From NCBI GenBank assembly GCA_933228895.1, contig OW121851.1, positions 125,039,624 to 125,103,623 of the forward strand: a DNA stretch of 64,000 bases. The letters run 5' to 3'. Source of the stretch: Platycnemis pennipes (taxonomy: Eukaryota; Arthropoda; Insecta; Odonata; Platycnemididae). The position numbers and the translations under genes were made by a program. Each line of letters starts with the position of its first letter. Position 1 is the first letter of the stretch. Shown piece after piece: positions 21,282 through 33,100 of the stretch. The notes beneath the pieces were generated by a model. That model was not told where the DNA came from. It saw nothing but the letters and a program-made list of their open reading frames with translations, and searched no databases.

Positions 21282-23530
21282 CACGGCGTGTGACAGCTAT
21301 ATGTTCCAGCCTTCAATTGTGTGCGTTTTCGTATGAAGTGACTACAATTGTGTTGTCTTATGAAGGTTATATCATGTCTATGAATACTTATTGAAGTCTT
21401 GATTGTTGTTGTCATGATTGTGGAACAAGAACGAAGGTTTGAGAATATCGGCCATGGCCGCCAATTGTACGAGTGAACAACAGAATTTGAATTCATCGGC
21501 AACGGTGTCTATATTTCTAATATTATGCTTGATCCAATCTGCCCAAATAGTGTGGGATCTGAATAATCGTAAACTTTAATTTCGTCCTGAAAACTAAACA
21601 AGATGGTATATTAATGGCTATTGTAAAACATGAAATGCTTAGAAGTCACTGGAAAAATTAAAAACTTTGAAGCAACGAAATAATGGTAATTCCAAACTGT
21701 TCTTAAAGCTATATTAAAACGTAACTAGTGAAACAGGGAGCTTTCAGGAATTATTGAAATAATCTGTAACCTGCAACGAGGTGGAAAAAGCGTTTCCTTT
21801 CACTCCTCCTGGGAATTTAGACGCCCTCTACCTGTAATTTGCCACATCGTATATGAATGCAGGCATCGTACGCGCTAGTATCGGATGCAGATTTTACATA
21901 CGCTTGTGGAAATATGATCTAGCGTCGGCAGCTAGTCGCCACGCTTTGAACAATGACGCGTGCTTGGCAAAAAAAATAAACAGGCCAAGGAAGGAGTCAG
22001 CACACGCGATCGTTTTGTCAACGTTTGCGGATTAGTTATAACCTGTGTTCCTTTTTCCCTTGACTCAATGCACGTGTTCAGCCTTTGTCACGCGTGTCCC
22101 CTGTCGTGGACACGCGTAACTGCCATGTTGTCATTGTTAGCGTGTGGCGCATGGAAATCTTAACGGCGATACTTCGCTCAAGTGCGATAGACGGGAGGTT
22201 GTTCATTAAACGCGATGAAGTGGCGAGGCTTGTCCATTCTCTGACCCTTAGCCGACCTTGACAGGACTTTTAACGAATAGAAAACAATTTAATTTTAGAG
22301 TGCGTGGAGACAGAATATTATTACTATCTAAATTGTACTATTGGGACTTCAAAATATTGTTTTAGTAACCGGTCCTTTAACATTTTTTAAACCAAAACCA
22401 CAGTGTTCTAACCTTAAATAACGGTCAGGTTTTTGAGGTTGAGCTCCCGTAAATATAAACCCATCAGTATATTCATATCTCTTAATTTTTTATAGAGGGA
22501 ACATTTACACTCCCTGTGCTGCTTGTGTTACAAAGAAAATGTGCCATCTAGGGTATATTTATCAATAATTGAATAACTTGTTTTTGTGTGTGTATCTTGT
22601 ATCACGTATGTGCTTGAGATATAATGAAGCGTAAAACTAGTAGCCAGAAATATTTACAGAGATCTTTTAGACTAACTAAGCCTAGGAATAGTGAAACACT
22701 CTCCGTGAAATAACAGAATCGTTTGAGAATTATCGAACCTCGTTTTTGACCTTATTCTGATGTCACTGCTTTGACGAAACCTGATGGTTGCATTGAAAAA
22801 TATGGAATGGAGTGGCCATGATGTCACGTGATCGACATTTTGTTGCCTTAGCGATTGTTGTCTATTCTGAATAAGGTCCCAGGTGAGGGAAATGATCCCT
22901 TGATCAATGACTCACTCGGAAACCATTTTATCCCTCTCGTCCTGCTATGGATTTCCTTATCAAATATAGAATATTATCGGTGTTATAATGTACTCCCTTC
23001 TCCGCATGTAAATTTAAGTTTGGCAATTCGGAGAATGAGCCTGAAGGCGAGAATCAGGAGGAAGATGTCATAGCCGATGGAGATATTCCGAGGGTTTTAC
23101 TATTGTGTTCCGGAGAGTTGGCAGGCCTCACTTCGGTGTGGATCCTTCCTCCGGGGCGAAAGGGTTCGTGGGCGCCCCCCCCCCCCCTCATCCCTCCTCC
23201 CCCCGTACACAGCCCATCTCTTTGATTGTTTTCAGCGCTAGAGGGGCGGGGAGATGCCATTCAGGGGCGCTCAGGGCTGATGGGATCGCTACCCACGCGC
23301 ATACCAACTTTACAAGTCCTGGAGATTTCTTAAAATGATGATAAATAAAGGAGGGGCCCCAGCGTAAAACGAAAGTGGTGCCATTTTTTCGTGCTTAAGC
23401 TCTATGAGGTGAAAAATATCCTGCAATAACTACTTGTCCAGCGATAGAATATCTTCTAAGGTACTTTTTCAGTAAATTATGCTTCTAATCACTCTGGCTT
23501 AATGGAGTACAAAGGTAAAAACTTAGTAAA
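21282..23530. other. No supported gene; poly(C) tract
   Basis: Mixed AT-rich DNA with a C-rich patch around 23,110-23,230 that includes 13 consecutive C at 23,175-23,187. Frames here are short and unconvincing. Confidence 0.45.
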
Positions 23531-23539
23531 TAAATCCAC

Positions 23540-23605
23540 AAAATTTTGTTTTGAAAGCTTTCGTCGACCGGTTTTGTCCAACATAATCAGAGTAGTCTTA
23601 GTGGT
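23540..23605 (-). mobile_element. Solitary arm of a fold-back element with a hammerhead-like core
   Basis: The minus strand of 23,590-23,571 reads CTGATTA, T, GT-TGG-AC, AAAAC, followed by CGGTCGACGAAAGC. It resembles the 920-1,418 element in order and spacing but is more decayed. The partner arm was not found. Confidence 0.5.
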
Positions 23606-23773
23606 TCGGTGTGTAACATAAAACATTTCGGCACAGTAACGAAATGTCATTTTTTTGAAAAATCTGTTTAGACGCGCATATTCACGGGAAATGGTTGGAA
23701 AGTTAAGGTCCGAAAATCTTATTTCTGGAAATATTAGAAAATTATACTCACTGCTGTCTAATGGATTTATTTT

Positions 23774-23846
23774 GATTTAATTGGTGACGTAATTGGAAGT
23801 TATTTATTTCGATTTAAATTGTGACGTAATTGGAAGTTATTGATAT
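23774..23846. repeat. Tandem duplication, about 37 bp x 2
   Basis: GATTTAATTGGTGACGTAAT TGGAAGTTATT is repeated as GATTTAAATTGTGACGTAAT TGGAAGTTATT, directly head to tail. Confidence 0.8.
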
Positions 23847-25929
23847 AAAATGTTTCTCGTTAACTTTACTGCATGATCATTTTCATTTGTTTTATTCCTT
23901 GGAGGCGTAAAATGGAGTCCACGATTTGCTTTCTTCGTGAGGTGTTTGTTGAAGTATGAAACTGGGACTTGTACATTTTGAAACATTGAATTCAAATTCC
24001 GAATTGAGCGCATTCAACACGCCCTTGTTTAATTTACTTTGATCCGAGAATGCTTATATTTTTAGTTTTTTAGCTCGCACGATTCATTATCACTGAGATG
24101 TTAATTGCCAGAGCTGTTGTACGAAACCAGATAGCGTGAGTTTTTTGTTTCAAATCGTCATATAATTCTCGCGAAAGTCATGAACATCAACAGAATCGGT
24201 TTCTGTCAGCAACAATTGCTTCCAAAGATGGCCACCATTGGAAAAATCTTCATCGAAAAGTAACATTTACGCACATGAAAATTATGACCATTCCACAGAA
24301 CAACTTGAGAATTCTACTTTGTGAACATAGGAAGACGATTTTTTCGGTCAGCCTTTATAGAGTGTAGATATTCTTTCATGGGTCGTCCATTATATGGATT
24401 TGAAGGGCGTTTATGTTCTTCCCTTTAACTCTTTCTCTACGAGCCGGTGGTCGTAAATCTGGCGATTTCATCTGCTGCTTACCCGCCCACCCTGTGCACT
24501 GGAGCGGATTCTTTTCGTTCTCAAGCTTTCTAAGGAAGGCGAGAGAAACATTTGGCGGGTGGCGTATGACGACTCCTTGTTTGTTAGAGTAGAGCCCGTA
24601 TCCCGGTTGGGAATCATCCAATGAAAGGAGTAGGGAGAGTAGAATAAATAATAATACTTTCAATTGTTTCTCAAGTAATTTTATTTCTCATCTTATTCAC
24701 TATGGAGGCTCGCGCAATAATACATCACTTTTATTCATAAAGCCATAATCATAGCTAATAAAGCTCTGATAGGTAGGTTTATAACCTGAAATGTAAAGCC
24801 GCCCCCGCATTCATTAGTATAGAAAATTAGCAATATTTTGCCATTGTTCATAAAGATATCAAAAATCCTCGCCTATGCTTGTCGATTACTAAAAGAAAAC
24901 ACCGAAGGCTACGGCTATAGGAGTAAGAACTAATTTTTATAAGGACAAAAACGCCACTCCCACATTCGACAGTCGTGTAATGCTGTTCAATTTTTTCCTT
25001 TTTCGTAGTATCTCTCTTGCTTTTTCTCGCCAAATCCACGATTTTTCACTTTAAAGAAGAGGAAGAATAAGAAAATAGCGTACGTACGAATTCCGGATTA
25101 GCGTTACAGCGAAAGATTAAACAGTCGTCGCTATCTTCGCTGACGACAGCAATAGGAGGGAAATAAACGCGGCGGCCATTAATTGATGCTTATAATTTGC
25201 AAATACGAATGCACATCAAAAGATGGTGCCCTTCTTTCAACAAAAAAAAGAATCATTTTGATACCTATTTAATCGGAAAATTGGAGAACGCTGAAATATT
25301 AGTTCTCGTGAAATTAATGATCTTCGTCGACCGGTGTTGTTTTAGAGGGAAACGAGCGGGTCTCTTCGGTGACGGTGACTTATGGCACGACTCCTCCTCT
25401 GTTTGCTTCTCACGTGTACACACCCGGCCGTACTTTCTTCGCGTGTGGGTCGAATGTTCCGATTGGTTTCCTAAGGGGGTGGGTAGGAGGAAAGGCCTTT
25501 CCTCCCACGTGGGAGTTAATCCTCTCGCGTCCTCCTGCAATGCTCCACCATGCGTGCGGAAAAAAACAGCATGCGTGCATACCCCTGGACCCTCCGGAGG
25601 CGAATTTATGTCCTGTTTACGGTAAACATTTCGGACTCGGGAATCTTTCCTCCCTTTGAAGTCACGGGTTTTAATACCCTTCCCCTTTCAGCATTACGGC
25701 CTTCTCCCCACTCCTCCTCCTCGGGGTATTCTGACGACGATTCGCGAAGGGGAAAGCTCATTTGCGATGGCTAGACAGAACGAAGTGAAAAAAACGAACA
25801 ATTTTCTACTCATGTGATTTACGGTTGCGTAAACCTGACTGAAGTTTTGTCCTCATGCTGTTTTCGTCATTTCCTGCGTCACATGCAAGGTCAAGGAAAG
25901 TACACATAGCTCACATCATTATGTTAAAG
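23847..25929. other. No supported gene
   Basis: A minus frame at 24,376-24,663 begins MKVLLFILLSLLLSLDDSQP, which looks like a signal peptide, but nothing after it is recognisable. Bases 25,340-25,760 form a GC-rich patch with overlapping frames on both strands. Confidence 0.35.
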
Positions 25930-26095
25930 TCCAGTTGGTAACGTCCCGGTCCGTCTGCCATTGAAGGTCATATGTTCGAATATTGTCACGGGCATGGATG
26001 TCAAGTTTGAACTAAGGCTTATAACTTAGTTCATGCATAGACTAAGCGTTATAATCTCAAAATTTAGTGAGCCATACACCATAGTGTATTATAAC
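25930..26095 (+). mobile_element. tRNA-derived SINE, type II
   Basis: GTAACGTCCCGGTCCGTCTG and a B-box-like ATGTTCGAATAT, then GTCACGGGCATGGATGTC. Its layout matches the GTACCGGCCTGG...CACGGGC copies at 35.2, 36.4, 41.06 and 41.2 kb. Confidence 0.55.
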
Positions 26096-27180
26096 TAGAG
26101 TCTGATTTTATATGAATCCGAAATCTGGACTATTAGTAGGTTTTCTGTGTGGGTTAGGATGGATATGGAGAAAAGCAAAAAAAAGGGGAACGAGGAAGCT
26201 CTTTAGATGTTCTGAGAAGAGAGAAGTTACTGGAGGAAATATGGAGGAAAATGGGGTTGATGTAACAAATAATCGGGGGAGATGGGAATATAAAGTTGGT
26301 TGGATAAAGGAGTGCTAGAAAGAGAATAAGCATTTAAGATATAATGAAAATAGATCGAAAGAATGTTAAGCAAAAGAGAGAAATGCTCTATACGAAAGGT
26401 ATTCCTCTATAAAAGTTGGGGACAAGAAAGAACTGGGAGTATGTTTTAGAGGGATATAATAGTCGTAGCATCCGTTGTGTATATAGATTATGGATATTCA
26501 TTTATTACGGGTATCGTTTACTAATATTCATCTCATAATACTGATCCTGGTTGGACGGAAACGAAATACTATAAGGTCTGAATTTTCGTTTTATGAAGAA
26601 ATTTTGCGGTTCATCAAAATATAATATTCGCTAAAAAAATAATAATATGCACTCACTGGAAAAAATTGATATTTTCCCATTCCTATTTTCCGCCTTGGTT
26701 CGATTTTATTTTCTATGGTCTTAAAATCGTGACGGAAAAACGTGTGAAATCGGGGATCCGGGTCCTGTCGCAACCCGTCGAGCGATTGTGACGAAGAGAA
26801 GTATTTCGATGGACGAGTTTCCATTTACGTGCGCCTTATTGGAGAGGCTGTGACGTAGGGCGCGTGACTCGGCTCCGTCCCGTCTCCAAGACGACCACGC
26901 ACTCCTCGTCCCGTTCCATCCTGCTGCCCATTCACACCTGTCCCAATCAAGGAACAAGGAGCGAGGGCGTCCTCTTGCTTAGTCTCCCACTCGCGCAGAA
27001 CCTCCTCTTGTTCGAGATCATTCCACTTCCGCCTACCTCCCTTACTGTCTCTCTTCTCTCTCTCTCTCTTCCTTCAGTCCATGATTTCGTCCAATCACCA
27101 TCCATCATCCATATGCATCTCCTTAGGTCATGTCATCGACCAAACTGCGTCACTCTACACATTCGCTATTTTATCTTTTT
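26096..27180. other. No supported gene; C+T-rich patch
   Basis: Bases 26,860-27,110 are C+T-rich and give a 110-aa plus frame of low complexity. The rest is AT-rich. Confidence 0.4.
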
Positions 27181-27270
27181 TATGCATGATATGTAGTGCA
27201 TGCTTGGTGAGAATTCACCCCCTGCCACACACCTTTATGGTGGCTTGCAGGGTATTATGTAGATGTAGAT
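27181..27270 (+). mobile_element. Family A LINE tail copy
   Basis: GCATGATATGTAGTGCATGC, TTGGTGAGAATTCACCCCCT, GCCACACACCTTTATGGTGG, CTTGCAGGGTATTATGTAGA, TGTAGAT. It is of the subfamily seen at the end of the 28.8 and 44.7 kb LINE copies. Confidence 0.8.
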
Positions 27271-27276
27271 TCGTTT

Positions 27277-27345
27277 GCATCTACCTGCACGTTCAGAGTC
27301 CCCGTTAAGCCACCCAGTAGGTGTAACAGGTAGTGATTCATCATC
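27277..27345 (-). mobile_element. Decayed family A LINE tail copy, inverted next to the previous one
   Basis: GCATCTACCTGCAC, GTTAAGCCACCCAGTAGGTG and TAACAGGTAGTGATTCATCA weakly match the minus-strand module. Lying 6 bp from the plus copy, it forms an inverted pair. Confidence 0.4.
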
Positions 27346-27434
27346 AAATGTAGACACAAAATGGATGATGCAACTATAAGCTATTTTACATTGCAACAAG
27401 AAGAAAATAATTTTGTTTATAGATGAACTAGGTG

Positions 27435-27855
27435 CACGTCATCGTCATTAATCATCAATCCTCAGATTGGTATGACGCAGCTCTCCACTGACTTCTTCTA
27501 TCGGCTAATCTCTTCATATTTACGTATTTCTTCTCTTTCACATCCTTCATCACTTGTTCCATACATCTCGCACGAGACCTTCCTTTGCCAATCTTCCCAT
27601 CCACTTGCCCTTCAACGATTGTCTTCATCAGGCTGTCGTGTCTTAAGATATGGCCAATTAAATTATCCCGTCTTCTTCTTAGAGTCTTCAGCAGGCTTCT
27701 CTTTTCTCCCACTCTTCTTAATACTTCTTCGTTTGACACTAGGTCTATCCATTTTATCTTCATCATTCTTCTGTAGCACCACATTTCGAATGCTTCCGCC
27801 CTTTCCTTCTCCACTTCTGTCATCGTCCATGCCTCTAGGCGCACGTATCGTCGCT
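27435..27855 (-). mobile_element. Family B non-LTR retrotransposon 3' end, best-preserved frame in the window
   Basis: An open minus frame runs 27,455-27,931. Its family part is [80 protein letters not shown] and RLADRRSQWRAASYQSED, stop. The portion upstream of about 27,840 does not match the family. The 3' tail is TTGATGATTAATGACGATGA. The uninterrupted frame suggests the youngest insertion of this family here. Confidence 0.85.
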
Positions 27856-27931
27856 TAAAAAATACATTCCACTTCCATGGCAAGCGTATAAAGTTTGTCT
27901 CGCGGAAAGCAAAATAGACCTTGTTGCTCAT

Positions 27932-28829
27932 AATGGCACCAAGATGTACACTTATTGAAAGATCTCTCCTTCATTGATGATGGCATTTCGTTCCCTACTC
28001 ATAAACAGATTAATTAGGTTAAACCTAAGTTGCTAGGGATAAGAATAATCAGGACAGGTTATGTGAATATTTTGGACTTTTTACATGTCTGCTTGAAATA
28101 TTGTATCTCCTTGCATGTTGTTCTTAAAATAAACTTTGGTGTGTTCTTCCTGAATGATATTAATTGTTATCTGTAATTAAGAATTACTGTAACCATTAGT
28201 GTCTGTTCATAATGCATTTTCGATGATTCTTCATCCCCTGCCTCGAGGTGGCTTGCAAGTTTCTCAGTGCATTGCTCTTTTATACTTTGCTCTTTTCTCT
28301 TGTGTTACGCTGACGAATTCGAGCCGAAGTCTTTTCATTCCACGAAGAACAGCTGTTTACATATGCCTTACCTCTACTTCCATCCCTTCCTAAGAGATAT
28401 TTTTAATAAGTTCAGGCTTCATGAAGTCCCTTATCATGACAAATAATAAGACTGCTACCACTTTTAGGCCTACACCAACCCTGTCACGAGTCATTCTTAA
28501 AGAAGGGAGATCCGGTTGGTGTGTGGCTAGAATATTGACCTCACTTTATACTCTTTGCTCCGTCTGTCAATGCTTTCCTTCGTATACTCACTAAATAAGG
28601 ACACCATCTTGAATAGTGTTATTTACCTTCTGAACTTCTTATCGTCGCGAGTGGTGCTAGAGATGAGGCCGCGTTCGCTTTTGGTTGGGCCTCAAGCTTC
28701 TTCCTGATCGGGCAACTTAACGGCATAATTCAAAAGATGATGATGAGCCATCTTCTGCGTGAAGTATTCCTAATGCGGCTTATTGTTGAAAGCCTCCATA
28801 TGAGCGCTCAACTGTTTATTTCTTTGTTT
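27932..28829. other. No supported gene; decayed LINE tail at 28,197-28,264
   Basis: At 28,197-28,264 GATTCTTCATCCCCTGCCTC GAGGTGGCTTGCAAG is a worn plus-strand family A tail. Nothing else recognised. Confidence 0.45.
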
Positions 28830-29118
28830 ACATCTACATAATACCCTGCAAGCCACCATAAAGGTGTGTGGCAGGGGGTTATTTCTCACCAAACATGCAC
28901 TACATGTCATGCATTTAAAAGGATTAGTATTAATGTATTAGTATAAACTGCACTATTTAAAAGATAAAAATATCAAACTAAGCATGCAAAAACGTGCTGC
29001 TAGTTGGGTTTCCTTCAAGTCCTTACACCAACATGCAACTACCTATGCTATGGATTGATTCACTCGTATTGGACATATTTACCGCTATTCATATCCCTAA
29101 TTGTACGAAGAAAAAAGG
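28830..29118 (-). mobile_element. Family A LINE 3' UTR and tail
   Basis: Begins ACATCTACATAATACCCTGC and AAGCCACCATAAAGGTGTGT GGCAGGGGG, then CACCAAACATGCACTACATG, AAGTCCTTACACCAACATGC, AACTACCTATGCTATGG and TTCATATCCCTAATTGTACG. It stops before the ORF. The same UTR order occurs at 31.0 and 44.7 kb. Confidence 0.8.
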
Positions 29119-29361
29119 TAATTTTGAAGCATTGTTTAAGTTTAAGTCATTGATATGTTCTTACTTTCATCTGTACCCAATGAGTACCCTGGCAGTCACC
29201 TCTAGGCATTTGTCCCAGGTGGTAAAATTGCCAAATAACATGAACTAGTTGGTTCAACATCATTCAATTAAAGATTATTGCACTCCGTGACATGGGGGAA
29301 AAACCCTACCTACTAACAAAGAAAATGTTTCAGGCTTGATATGGTGGAATTTATCCATCAC

Positions 29362-29532
29362 GGAAAATGGAAATAACCTGGTAAAATACTCAAGCATTTT
29401 ATTCGTACGACCCGGGTTTTGACACTTAGGGTCGTCTTCAGGTGCCAGCCTCACCTGAACATGCCACAAAGTGTCAAAACCCGGGTTTTCCGAATAATAT
29501 TCTTGTAGAATTCAAAGGTTATTTTCATTTTC
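29362..29532. mobile_element. Palindromic fold-back element with hammerhead-like core
   Basis: The arms 29,362-29,427 and 29,468-29,532 are reverse complements (GGAAAATGGAAATAACCT..., ACCCGGGTTTTGACACTT). The centre has a small TCAGGTG/CACCTGA stem. On the minus strand 29,441-29,416 reads CTGAAGA, C, GAC-loop-GUC, AAAAC, followed by CCGGGTCGT, as at 1.65 and 55.47 kb. Confidence 0.7.
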
Positions 29533-30309
29533 CTACCCACTAAGTTCTTTTTTATAAGACTCGGAAGGTGAAGTCTTAGAAAAATAGCTTGCAAGCTTTT
29601 GAAATACAAAGTTTCATGCTGATATGCATGTTAACCTAAATATCGGCATCACTTGTCCTGATTTTATCCCTAATACGATTCAGTGCGAACCATCCCCTAG
29701 GGATGGAACCATCGTCGGAGGGTTTCTTTGTACGTACCATTGCCCTTTCCCTACGCCCTGGCACGTGCATCTCGCCACACCCTTCCCCTCCTCTGCTGCT
29801 GAGAAAAAGGAATCGATCGCCTTACTTCCGCAATCGAACGTTTTCTTAAAGGAGAGCGCATTGAGACGAAGGCGGGCCGCGGGTCGGATGGAGAGATCTT
29901 GGGCCCCATTTGGAGGTGGAGGAGCTGAATCACGTCCTCCGGTCACTGACTCGCGGTCGCTTGCGTGCGTGTGTGTCCTTCTCAGGGCCGTCGAAGCGGA
30001 CGCCAGAACACTCCACCCTTCTCTCACCCTCTCCGCCCCCACGCTCCCATCGCTATGTTGTACCCTGGCAGGGTTTGTGTGTCACTTCTAGAGCATTAAT
30101 TAATTTGCGTAGCTAGGAGGAAGCTGAGATGGAACAAGTGATTCAGGGAGTTTGATTTATGGATGTGGTTGTGGATGGGAGAGTGCTAAAAAACGATATA
30201 GAGGGAGAAAGAGAAGTTTATTCTCTCCTTAGATGGAAAACAAATTGGTAGGAAACATGTTATTCTATCTCACTCACTCAGTGATTCAATCCGAAGGTTG
30301 CTTTGAATA
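29533..30309. other. No supported gene; GC-rich patch
   Basis: Bases 29,690-30,060 are GC-rich with a 155-aa plus frame and a 120-aa minus frame overlapping. Neither has a recognised domain. Confidence 0.35.
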
Positions 30310-30502
30310 GGTGATGGTAGAACTCACCGCGGACTAAGCCACAGGCGTGTGAATTTCACTCATTTAGGATAGGGGGGCCAGTTCCTTTCCCTGGGCCACC
30401 TCGCACTCCGAGGATTTTTCGTTCGGGGTAGTCCAAAGATTTGAACCCGGGACACTTCCATCAGTAGCAAAGCGCTCTACCCACTAGGCCACCACGCTCT
30501 CC
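30310..30502 (-). mobile_element. tRNA-derived SINE, type III
   Basis: The minus strand starts GGAGAGCGTGGTGGCCTAGT GGGTAGAGCGC (A box TGGCCTAGTGGG), with B box GGTTCAAATC at 30,448-30,439. The body ends near ATGAGTGAAATTCACACGCC TGTGGCTTAGTCCGCGGTGA. A related ending occurs at 9.3 kb. Confidence 0.8.
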
Positions 30503-31031
30503 TGTTATTCTGTAGGGATGAATATTGTACAGAAGACAGCTTTCGAGAATTATGGAGTTCAAGTAGAGTAGATAGTATCAAAATATCATCATTACCTTTT
30601 GCAGGTTATGCCTTGTCGCTGCAACCAACGCTCTCTGTTCCTGTTCTTGTTTCCATCTTGTCATAATTATGACAATCTTCTTATATATTGTAGAAAGGTG
30701 GCCAGAAAGTTTTGTATTTTATAATTGGATCTTTTTTATAAAGCTTCATCGTTTCCTTAGTTCATGTAAGGCATCCTCTTAGGTCTTTCAGTCCAGCTAG
30801 TTGCAGTGAATCTTCGCCAGAACTATATTTCTATAACGCTAAATGCTAACGGTCTTCAATCAAGAGTCCAGCTTTGAATTGTTTATTCAGATTATTATTT
30901 GGTGTTTTATCGTCATCTTGGAGGGCTAAAAAGTTATTGTTGCGTAGTTTTGGTTCTAAGCTTTGAGTAATCAACAAAAGTATTCTTCCATTATTGATGC
31001 GCCACAGCTGGCTATTATTCACCAATTCATC
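30503..31031. other. No supported gene
   Basis: AT-rich sequence, nothing recognised. Confidence 0.5.
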
Positions 31032-31550
31032 CCTACATCTACATTTACACAAAACCCTGCAAGCCAACATAAATGTGTGTGTCAGGGGTTGAATTGATGA
31101 CAAAAACGCATTAAATTTCACGCATGAAAAGGATTAGTAATTATATTCTAGTCTACACTTCACAATTAAAAAACAGAAAAAGTAGGAAAGCAAGCATGCA
31201 AAACATGCTGTTGGTTGGGTTAGTTTAAAGTCCGTATACCAACATGCAACTACCTATGCTATCAGCTTCCATATTTACAGCTATTCATATCCCTAATTGT
31301 ACGAGGGAAGAAGGACATTTGAATCGGTCAGTTCGGTAATCAATTTCTCTAATTTTATGATTATGGTCTAGTCTACCATAGTAAGTCGGGGTTCGCAAAA
31401 TATTTTTGGCGTCATCTTGGAATTTATTTAAGAGTTCAAGCCTAAGTTTCAACCCACTGTCTGACAATGATTCCCATTTTAGTTCATCTAATAGACTGGT
31501 TACGCTAATATAGCCATCATAACGTCCCTTCTTGCGCCGCCCTACAACAA
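31032..31550 (-). mobile_element. Family A LINE: ORF end, 3' UTR and tail in one copy
   Basis: On the minus strand the ORF end reads YDGYISVTSLLDELKWESLS, DSGLKLRLELLNKFQDDAKN, ILRTPTYYGRLDHNHKIREI, DYRTDRFKCPSSLVQLGI, stop. Then come the UTR phrases (CATAGGTAGTTGCATGTTGG), and finally CCCCTGACACACACATTTAT GTTGGCTTGCAGGGTTTTGT with a GTAAATGTAGATGTAGGG tail. It shows directly that the short repeats are the 3' end of this LINE. Confidence 0.85.
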
Positions 31551-32889
31551 ATCCACTTTTTGTACATTAAATCCTCAGTTCTAAAAATCTTCATGTCAAC
31601 TGCCTGCCTTCATGACAACCAAAACATATATTCCTTTCCTCCCTCCTCCGCATTTACCTCATACTTTCCTCTCTATCACTCTCTTTAAAATGCTTTAAAT
31701 AATTCAAACCTCTCAAAACATTGTATTCACTTTTATATCCTTAATTTTATTTTCCAAAAGACCGCCTTTCCTCTACCTTTCCTGTACCTTGTTTTAACAC
31801 TTCTTCCTTTGTCTTCCTTTGTAACCAGTTAAACCTTCGTCATCCCTCACCACAGCCACAGCTGTAGAGCCTCCAATTTCAGCGGATAAGGACCGCTAGT
31901 TGTATTCAACCCACTCGCCGACTCTCCGACCACCCCCTTCTTCCCCTGCGTCCTAGCCTCTCCCACGGCAATGTCTTACTTCCTCCCCTTCCCCATCCCC
32001 TACAGCCCGTCGCGTCATTCAGGGTATCAGCGATAGGAGCCCCTCATTGTTGCCGCCCCCGAGACCTCTTAGCTTCGCCACCCTGTCGATCCCGCCTCCA
32101 CCTTCCGGCCCACAAGGCTTCCATTTCCCAGTCGCCCCACATCACCTGCTGCCGGCGAAGAGCCCGCCACTCCACGGGTAAAAAAACCCTTTCCTGCTGA
32201 ATCACGCCGATTGCGAAAAGGATACGTACTCATCGCCGCCAACCCCAGGGCCTTATTCAGACATGACTCGCCATTGTTGAGCTATAATTTTTATTTTTCG
32301 GGTCTCGAAAATGTCGAGTTTGTGACGTCAAATCCCCGGCGAATCCAAATTTCTCAACGCCACAATAGAGATCCGTCGACGACGTGACGTCAAAAAGTTC
32401 GTCATCTCCGAGGATCGATGAAGTCGAGGGTTTGCTAAATAAGGCTGCAGAACCCTGACTAGCTCTCGTCATTTCCCGTTCCTCCTGTCCTCTCTCGGAA
32501 ATTAATTTCACTCCGAGAGAAAATCTAGAAAGATCTTCCTTTCTCTCACTGACACTGAGTCACGAATGTCTTTCAGTGCCTTCTGATCCTAAAATTGCTG
32601 TTTGTGACGCTAATGCAGCCTTTTTTCGTTCCTCCAAGGATCGATGGATAGATGAGCCTCGGATATTGATTTCTCTGTACAATATGTTTCCGAAAATATT
32701 CATCTGCATCTGTTGGTGTGGGCATATGTACAATACCATTAATTAAGTAGTTGATGCATAAACAAGAATTAATGGAATTAATAAAAACGCTCAAAAAGGT
32801 TATAAAAACTCGTTAAAACAAATTAAAAGTGTCGTGATAATTGCTGGTGATAGAAACTATTCAGAAGGCGGAGAAAGAGTGGATAGTAA
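31551..32889. other. No supported gene; C-rich patch
   Basis: Bases 31,850-32,200 are C-rich. Two TGACGTCA palindromes (near 32,321 and 32,385) lie about 60 bp apart; they resemble CREB-type sites but have no gene beside them. Confidence 0.35.
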
Positions 32890-33100
32890 CCTGGTGTCGG
32901 CTATGAACGAAAGACGCCAAAGGATCCTCGATTTAACGCCCCACCTGACGTACGGAGTGCTGAACCCGATGTACTCTCCCCTCAATACCTACAATACAAT
33001 ACAGTAGGGACCGGTGTACCACTGCAACTTTGTATCCACTTGCGGAACTCGAATCCCGAATGGGAAGACGGTACTCTCCTATAGTCAGACACACGATCAC
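32890..33100 (-). mobile_element. tRNA-derived SINE, type I (decayed head)
   Basis: The minus strand has a head with GGGATTCGAGTTCCGCAAGT (decayed B box), then the body GTACATCGGGTTCAGCACTC, CGTACGTCAGGTGGGGCGTT, AAATCGAGGATCCTTTGGCG, TCTTTCGTTCATAGCCGACA. The body matches the copies at 4.0 and 38.9 kb. Confidence 0.7.

Noticed and set aside
24376..24663. 95-aa minus frame with a signal-peptide-like start
   Set aside because: Only the first 20 residues look meaningful; no cysteine scaffold or family match, and T-rich DNA easily gives Leu/Phe runs.
25197..25625. 142-aa plus frame
   Set aside because: Overlapped by three other frames in a GC patch; no domain.
27081..27308. 75-aa plus frame ending in a LINE tail
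   Set aside because: The frame reads through the repeated tail module (for example CLVRIHPLPHTFMVACRVLC), which appears as chance ORFs at most tail copies.
29624..30091. 155-aa plus frame
   Set aside because: Mirror frame of 120 aa on the other strand in a GC-rich patch; no domain.
32320..32395. Pair of TGACGTCA sites as a CRE-type promoter
   Set aside because: No transcript start or gene beside them; 8-bp palindromes are expected by chance at this scale.
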